Source of the DNA: Ideonella benzenivorans
GTDB lineage: Bacteria > Pseudomonadota > Gammaproteobacteria > Burkholderiales > Burkholderiaceae_C
Direction: 5' to 3'
Length of the DNA: 64,000 bases
NCBI RefSeq assembly: GCF_020387415.1
Contig: NZ_JAGWCB010000014.1
Location: 22,681 to 86,680 of the forward strand
This document shows positions 59,786 to 64,000 of the stretch, one piece after another. Each line of letters starts with the position of its first letter. The stretch's first letter is position 1. Under the pieces are notes generated by a model. That model searched no databases. It worked only from the letters and a program-made list of their open reading frames with translations, and had not been told where the DNA came from. A program made the translations under genes and the position numbers.

Positions 59786-60868
59786 ATGAAGCGAGACGTG
59801 CCCCCCGCTGTTCTGCCGCCCCCGGTGCGCCCCGTGGCCCATCTGGCACCCGAGGCCCCCGTGCAGCGCCTGCTCGCACAGCCCCAGGCCTTCGCCTTTC
59901 ACCAGGCGGTGCGGCTCCTGGAGCGTTGGCTGGCCCGTCCGGACGACCGCGCGGACCGCCTGCCGGAGGAGCTTCGCTTTCGCAATTCGCTCTCCCTGTC
60001 CTTTCCGGCCAGCGAGATCCATGCGCTCCAGGCCCAGGGGCCGGACCCGAACCATCCCGATCGCATCGAGATCACCCCGGCCTTCATGGGGCTGCTGGGG
60101 GTCACCGGCACCCTGCCGCTGGCTTACACCGAGCAGGTGCAGGCGCGCGAACTCCATGCCCGCGACGGCGCCGCTCGGGCCTTCTTCGACATCTTCCAGC
60201 ACCGGGCACTCTCGCTCTTTCATGCCGCCTGGCGCAAGCACCGGCTGCCGCTGCAACATGAGGTGGCGCCTGCGGCCGCCTTCCGTCCCCGGCTGCTGGC
60301 CCTGGCCGGCCTGGGCCTGCCGGGTCTGGCCAACCGCCTGCAGCCCAGCCGAGGGGCGGTGTCCGACGATGCCCTGGCCTTCTACGCTGGGGCTTTGCAA
60401 CAGCGGGTCATCAGCGCTCCCCAACTGCAGCGTGTGCTGGCCGACTACTTCGGTGTCCCGGTGCAGCTGCAGTCCTTCGCCGGCCGCTGGTTCCCCGTCG
60501 AGGCCGCCAACCAGAGCCGGCTGGGCCTGGGTGCCGTCACGCTCGGGCGGGATGCGCTGGTGGGTGAGCGCCTCTGGCAGCGGGACCTGCGGGTGCGGCT
60601 GACGCTGGGGCCGCTGTCGCGTGCCCAGCAGGCCCGCTTCCTGCCGGGCGGCCCCGGTGCCCTGGCCTTGAAGGAACTGCTCACTCTGGCCACGGGCCTG
60701 CAGCTCGAGTACGAGGTGCACCTGTGCCTGCGCGCCCGCGACGTCCAGCCCGCCTGCCTGGGGGGCAATCCCGACACCCCGCCCCAGCTGGGCTGGAACA
60801 CCTACCTTCTTTCCCAGGCCAGCCCGGTGGACCGCACCGAAGCGGCCTACAACATCCACGCAGCCTGA
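59786..60868 (+). CDS. tssG: Type VI secretion baseplate protein TssG
   Basis: 360 residues from ATG 59786, 17 bp after tssF; the frame is open into tssF but the upstream part has no family match. Typical blocks: FAFHQAVRLLERWLA, LRFRNSLSLSFPASEIHAL, FMGLLGVTGTLPLAYTE and FFDIFQHRALSLFHAAWRKHR. The C-terminal NTYLL ending is usual for TssG. Confidence 0.95.
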   Translation: MKRDVPPAVLPPPVRPVAHLAPEAPVQRLLAQPQAFAFHQAVRLLERWLARPDDRADRLPEELRFRNSLSLSFPASEIHALQAQGPDPNHPDRIEITPAFMGLLGVTGTLPLAYTEQVQARELHARDGAARAFFDIFQHRALSLFHAAWRKHRLPLQHEVAPAAAFRPRLLALAGLGLPGLANRLQPSRGAVSDDALAFYAGALQQRVISAPQLQRVLADYFGVPVQLQSFAGRWFPVEAANQSRLGLGAVTLGRDALVGERLWQRDLRVRLTLGPLSRAQQARFLPGGPGALALKELLTLATGLQLEYEVHLCLRARDVQPACLGGNPDTPPQLGWNTYLLSQASPVDRTEAAYNIHAA

Positions 60869-60896
60869 CCCACCGATCCCGCCCATTGCTGTCCCC

Positions 60897-63545
60897 ATGA
60901 CCAACCTGAAGACCCTGATCGCCAAGCTCGACCCTGTGTGCCGCCAAGCCGCCGAACGGGCCGCCTCGATCACCTTGTCCCACGGCCACCACGAGGTGGA
61001 CATCGAGCACCTGCTGCTGGCCCTGCTGGAGAACCCGCGCAGCGATCTGGTGGTGGCCTGCCGCCGCTGGGGCGTGGCCACCGAGGCCCTGCAAGCCGAC
61101 CTGCAGCGCGAGCTGACCCGGCTGCGCAACGGCAACACCCGCACCCCGGTGTTCGGCACCCGCCTGCTGACCCTGCTGGAACAGGCTTGGCTGATCGCCT
61201 CGCTGGACACGCTGGACCCGCGCATCCGCAGCGGCCACCTGCTGCTGGCCCTGCTGACCGAGCCGACGCTGAGCCAACTGGCCCAGCGCAGCAGCCCCTG
61301 CTTCGGCCAGATGAAGGCCGACGACCTCAAGCACCGGCTGGATGTCGTGACCGCGGGTTCCGACGAAGCCCGCCAGAGCCCGGCCGCCGCCACGGGTGCC
61401 GGCGCCGAAGCGGGCGAGGCGGCTGCCATCAGTGCGCCCAGCCCCACCCCGGCCCTGGACCAGTTCACCACCAACCTGACCCAGCGCGCCCGCGACGGCA
61501 AGATCGACCCGGTGATCGGCCGTGACGCCGAGATCCGCCAGGCCATCGACATCCTGATGCGCCGGCGCCAGAACAACCCCATCCTGACCGGCGAGGCCGG
61601 CGTGGGCAAGACGGCCGTGGTGGAAGGCCTGGCCCTGCGCATCGCCGCGGGCGACGTGCCCCCGCCGCTGCAGGGCGTGGCCCTGCACGTGCTGGACCTG
61701 GGCCTGCTGCAGGCCGGCGCCAGCGTGAAGGGCGAGTTCGAGAACCGCCTGAAGAGCGTGATCGACGAGGTCAAGAAGAGCCCGCACCCGATCATCCTGT
61801 TCATCGACGAAGCCCACACCATGATCGGCGCGGGCGGCCAGGCCGGGCAGAACGACGCTGCCAACCTGCTCAAGCCCGCCCTGGCCCGCGGCGAGCTGCG
61901 CACCCTGGCCGCCACCACCTGGAGCGAGTACAAGAAGTACTTCGAGAAGGACGCCGCCCTGGCCCGCCGCTTCCAGGTCATCAAGGTGGAAGAGCCCAGC
62001 GAGGAGTTGGCCGCCGCGATGCTGCGCGGCATGGCCCCGCTGATGGAAAAGCACTTCGGCGTGCGCATCCGCGACGAGGCCATCACCGAGGCTGTGCGCC
62101 TGTCAGCCCGCTACATCACCGGCCGCCAACTGCCCGACAAGGCCATCAGCGTGCTGGACACCGCCTGCGCCAAAGTGGCCCTGGGTCAGGCCGCCACCCC
62201 GGCCGCGGTGGACGACCTGCGCAAGCGCCTGGAACGACTGGACGCCGAGATCGCCGCACTGCAACGCGAGGCCGCCAGCGGCAGCGACCATGCCGTCCGC
62301 CTGAGCGCCCTGCGCACCCAGCGCGAGAACGGCCAGGCCGAGCTGGACGCCCTGCTGCAGCGCCACGAAGCCGAGAAGGCCCTGGTGGGCGAGGTGCAGC
62401 AGCTGCGCCAGGACCTGGAAGCTGCGGCGGCGCGCAACCACACCGAGCAGGCGCCGCCCGCCACCCCGCTGCCCGACAAGCTGGCCGCCCTGGGCGCGCT
62501 GCAGGGCGAAGCCCCGCTGGTGCCGGTGGACGTGGATGGCAATGTGGTGGCCGCCATCGTCGCCGCCTGGACGGGCATCCCGCTGGGCAAGATGGTCAAG
62601 GACGACCTGAAGACCGTGCTGAACCTGCAGCCCCTGCTGGAGGCGCGCGTCATCGGCCAATCGCACGCGCTGGCGGCCATCGCCCAGCGGGTGCGCACCA
62701 GCCGCGCCAACCTGGAGGACCCGAACAAGCCCAAGGGCGTGTTCATGTTCGTCGGCCCCAGCGGCGTGGGCAAGACCGAAACCGCCCTGGCCCTGGCCGA
62801 CCTGCTCTACGGTGGCGAGAAGAAGCTCATCACCATCAACATGAGCGAGTACCAGGAGGCCCACTCCGTCTCCGGCCTGAAGGGCTCGCCCCCGGGCTAT
62901 GTGGGTTACGGCGAAGGCGGCGTGCTGACCGAGGCCGTGCGGCGCCAACCCTACAGCGTGGTGCTGCTCGACGAGGTGGAAAAGGCCCACCCGGACGTGC
63001 TGGAGATGTTCTTCCAGGTCTTCGACAAGGGCGTGATGGACGACGCCGAGGGCCGCGAGATCGACTTCCGCAACACGCTGATCATCCTGACCAGCAACAT
63101 CGGCTCCTCGCAGATCATGCAGGCCTGTGTGAACAAGCCGGCGGCCGAGTATCCCGCGCCGGAGGCCCTGGCCGAAGCGCTGCGCCCGGTGCTGTACAAG
63201 ACCTTCAAGCCCGCCTTCCTGGGCCGCATGAAAGTCATTCCCTACTACGCCATCGGCGACGACGCGCTGGACCGCATCATCCGCCTCAAGCTCGACCGCA
63301 TCGCCGCCCGTGTGGCTGCGCACCACCAGGCCGACTTCGTCTACGACGACAAGCTGGTGGACGCCGTGCTGGCCCGCTGCACCGAGGTGGACACCGGTGC
63401 GCGCAATGTGGACCACATCTTGAACGGCACCCTGCTGCCCGAGATCGCCGGCCAGGTGCTGGCCCGCATGGCGGAGGGCGAGGCGGTGCGCCGCATCAAG
63501 GTGAGCGCCACCAAGAACGGCGACTTCAAGTACACGGTGCAGTGA
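60897..63545 (+). CDS. clpV: Type VI secretion AAA+ ATPase ClpV (TssH)
   Basis: 882 residues. Disassembles contracted TssBC sheaths for reuse. The N-terminal Clp_N domain (about 1-140) starts MTNLKTLIAKLDPVCRQAAERAA; AAA1 has Walker A GEAGVGKTA (about residue 232) and LFIDEAHTMIGAG; a coiled middle domain follows (about 440-530); AAA2 has Walker A GPSGVGKTE (about residue 620) and VVLLDEVEKAHPDV. The Clp_N and insert pattern separate it from housekeeping ClpB. It lies 28 bp after tssG. Confidence 0.97.
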   Translation: MTNLKTLIAKLDPVCRQAAERAASITLSHGHHEVDIEHLLLALLENPRSDLVVACRRWGVATEALQADLQRELTRLRNGNTRTPVFGTRLLTLLEQAWLIASLDTLDPRIRSGHLLLALLTEPTLSQLAQRSSPCFGQMKADDLKHRLDVVTAGSDEARQSPAAATGAGAEAGEAAAISAPSPTPALDQFTTNLTQRARDGKIDPVIGRDAEIRQAIDILMRRRQNNPILTGEAGVGKTAVVEGLALRIAAGDVPPPLQGVALHVLDLGLLQAGASVKGEFENRLKSVIDEVKKSPHPIILFIDEAHTMIGAGGQAGQNDAANLLKPALARGELRTLAATTWSEYKKYFEKDAALARRFQVIKVEEPSEELAAAMLRGMAPLMEKHFGVRIRDEAITEAVRLSARYITGRQLPDKAISVLDTACAKVALGQAATPAAVDDLRKRLERLDAEIAALQREAASGSDHAVRLSALRTQRENGQAELDALLQRHEAEKALVGEVQQLRQDLEAAAARNHTEQAPPATPLPDKLAALGALQGEAPLVPVDVDGNVVAAIVAAWTGIPLGKMVKDDLKTVLNLQPLLEARVIGQSHALAAIAQRVRTSRANLEDPNKPKGVFMFVGPSGVGKTETALALADLLYGGEKKLITINMSEYQEAHSVSGLKGSPPGYVGYGEGGVLTEAVRRQPYSVVLLDEVEKAHPDVLEMFFQVFDKGVMDDAEGREIDFRNTLIILTSNIGSSQIMQACVNKPAAEYPAPEALAEALRPVLYKTFKPAFLGRMKVIPYYAIGDDALDRIIRLKLDRIAARVAAHHQADFVYDDKLVDAVLARCTEVDTGARNVDHILNGTLLPEIAGQVLARMAEGEAVRRIKVSATKNGDFKYTVQ

Positions 63546-63570
63546 GGTCGCCCCATGAGAGACACCCGCC

Positions 63571-64000
63571 ATGGACGCTGACACCTTGATCAACACGGCC
63601 CTGAGCGCCGCCTGGACCTCCCTGCTGGGCGGGTTGACCCAGGACAGCCGCCTGCTGCACCTGCACACGCCGCTGGGCCCGGACGCGCTGTTCGCCGAGG
63701 ATGTCCACGTCTGGGAAGGCATCGGCCCCCAGCAGGGCCCCAGCCTGTCGGACGACATCCCCGGCCTGGACCTGGGGCCCACCCGCGCCGGCCTGCGCCT
63801 GGTGGTGCATGCGCTGAGCACCGACACCCACCTGGAGCTCAAGCAGCTCATCGGCCAGCCCGCCCTGCTGGAACTGCTGTGCCAGGACAGCCGCGGCGAG
63901 CTGCGCCCCTGGCACGGCCATGTGGTGGCCGCGGCCCTGGTGGGCTCCGATGGCGGCCTGGCCCGCTACCGCCTGGTCATCGAACCCTGGCTGGCCCTGC
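63571..64000 (+). CDS. vgrG: Type VI secretion spike protein VgrG (TssI), 5' part only
   Basis: The first 143 codons are in the window; the rest runs off the end. Recognised by LLHLHTPLGPDALFAEDVHVWEG, LRLVVHALSTDTHLELKQLIGQPALLELL and LRPWHGHVVAAALVGSDGGLARYRLVIEPWLAL, the usual N-terminal gp27-like domain. It follows clpV by 25 bp. The C-terminal region that may carry an effector or adaptor-binding domain is not visible. Confidence 0.92.
   Translation, partial: MDADTLINTALSAAWTSLLGGLTQDSRLLHLHTPLGPDALFAEDVHVWEGIGPQQGPSLSDDIPGLDLGPTRAGLRLVVHALSTDTHLELKQLIGQPALLELLCQDSRGELRPWHGHVVAAALVGSDGGLARYRLVIEPWLAL

Overview
The window is about 64 kb of very GC-rich, gene-dense chromosome. Third codon positions are mostly G or C, overlaps are short, and the long antisense open frames are artefacts of base composition. 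Gene content fits a Burkholderiales betaproteobacterium, possibly Sphaerotilaceae or Comamonadaceae-like, but that placement is inference. I see no rRNA, tRNA, CRISPR array, insertion sequence or phage gene.

Left part (1-10.4 kb): a gamma-glutamyltransferase cut by the window edge with a GntR/FCD regulator; an RND tripartite efflux operon (adaptor, pump, outer-membrane channel) ending in a TetR gene; a second, divergent TetR gene; and a universal stress protein gene. Two near-identical 22-bp sites (8997-9018 and 10312-10333) tie the pump promoter to the stress gene promoter.

Centre (10.4-48.5 kb): a large purine-salvage and purine-breakdown region. It encodes a nucleoside-type ABC importer (BMP lipoprotein, two permeases, double ATPase), a Tsx-like outer-membrane channel, guanine deaminase, a LysR regulator, xanthine dehydrogenase XdhABC, 8-oxoguanine deaminase, the membrane urate oxidase PuuD with its cytochrome c tail, hydroxyisourate hydrolase, allantoinase PuuE, a fused OHCU decarboxylase/allantoate amidohydrolase, an M20 amidohydrolase and an NMT1/THI5-type ABC importer. 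Hydroxypyruvate isomerase and glycerate kinase could take glyoxylate carbon onward, but glyoxylate carboligase is not here. Together these give guanine -> xanthine -> urate -> HIU -> OHCU -> allantoin -> allantoate -> ureidoglycine. Interspersed are a TauE-type permease, a Crp/Fnr regulator, an acetyl-CoA hydrolase/CoA-transferase, a Na+/H+ antiporter-like protein, a DUF4056 protein, a Ser/Thr kinase-HDOD-GAF protein and a hybrid sensor kinase with a periplasmic solute-binding domain. A ureD gene without urease structural genes ends the region, followed by a BaiN-type flavoprotein gene.

Right part (50.9-64 kb): a type VI secretion locus with two divergent arms. One arm is tssJ-tssK-tssL. The other is a TPR lipoprotein gene, tssB, tssC, hcp, tssE, tssF, tssG, clpV and the start of vgrG. 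A good sigma-70-like promoter precedes the TPR gene, and a strong intrinsic terminator follows hcp. tssM and tssA are not in the window.

No wholly novel system is evident. The best leads are the shared operator of pump and stress gene, the UraD-AllC fusion with an unassigned M20 enzyme beside it, the kinase/HDOD/GAF and hybrid-kinase pair inside the purine region, and the orphan ureD.
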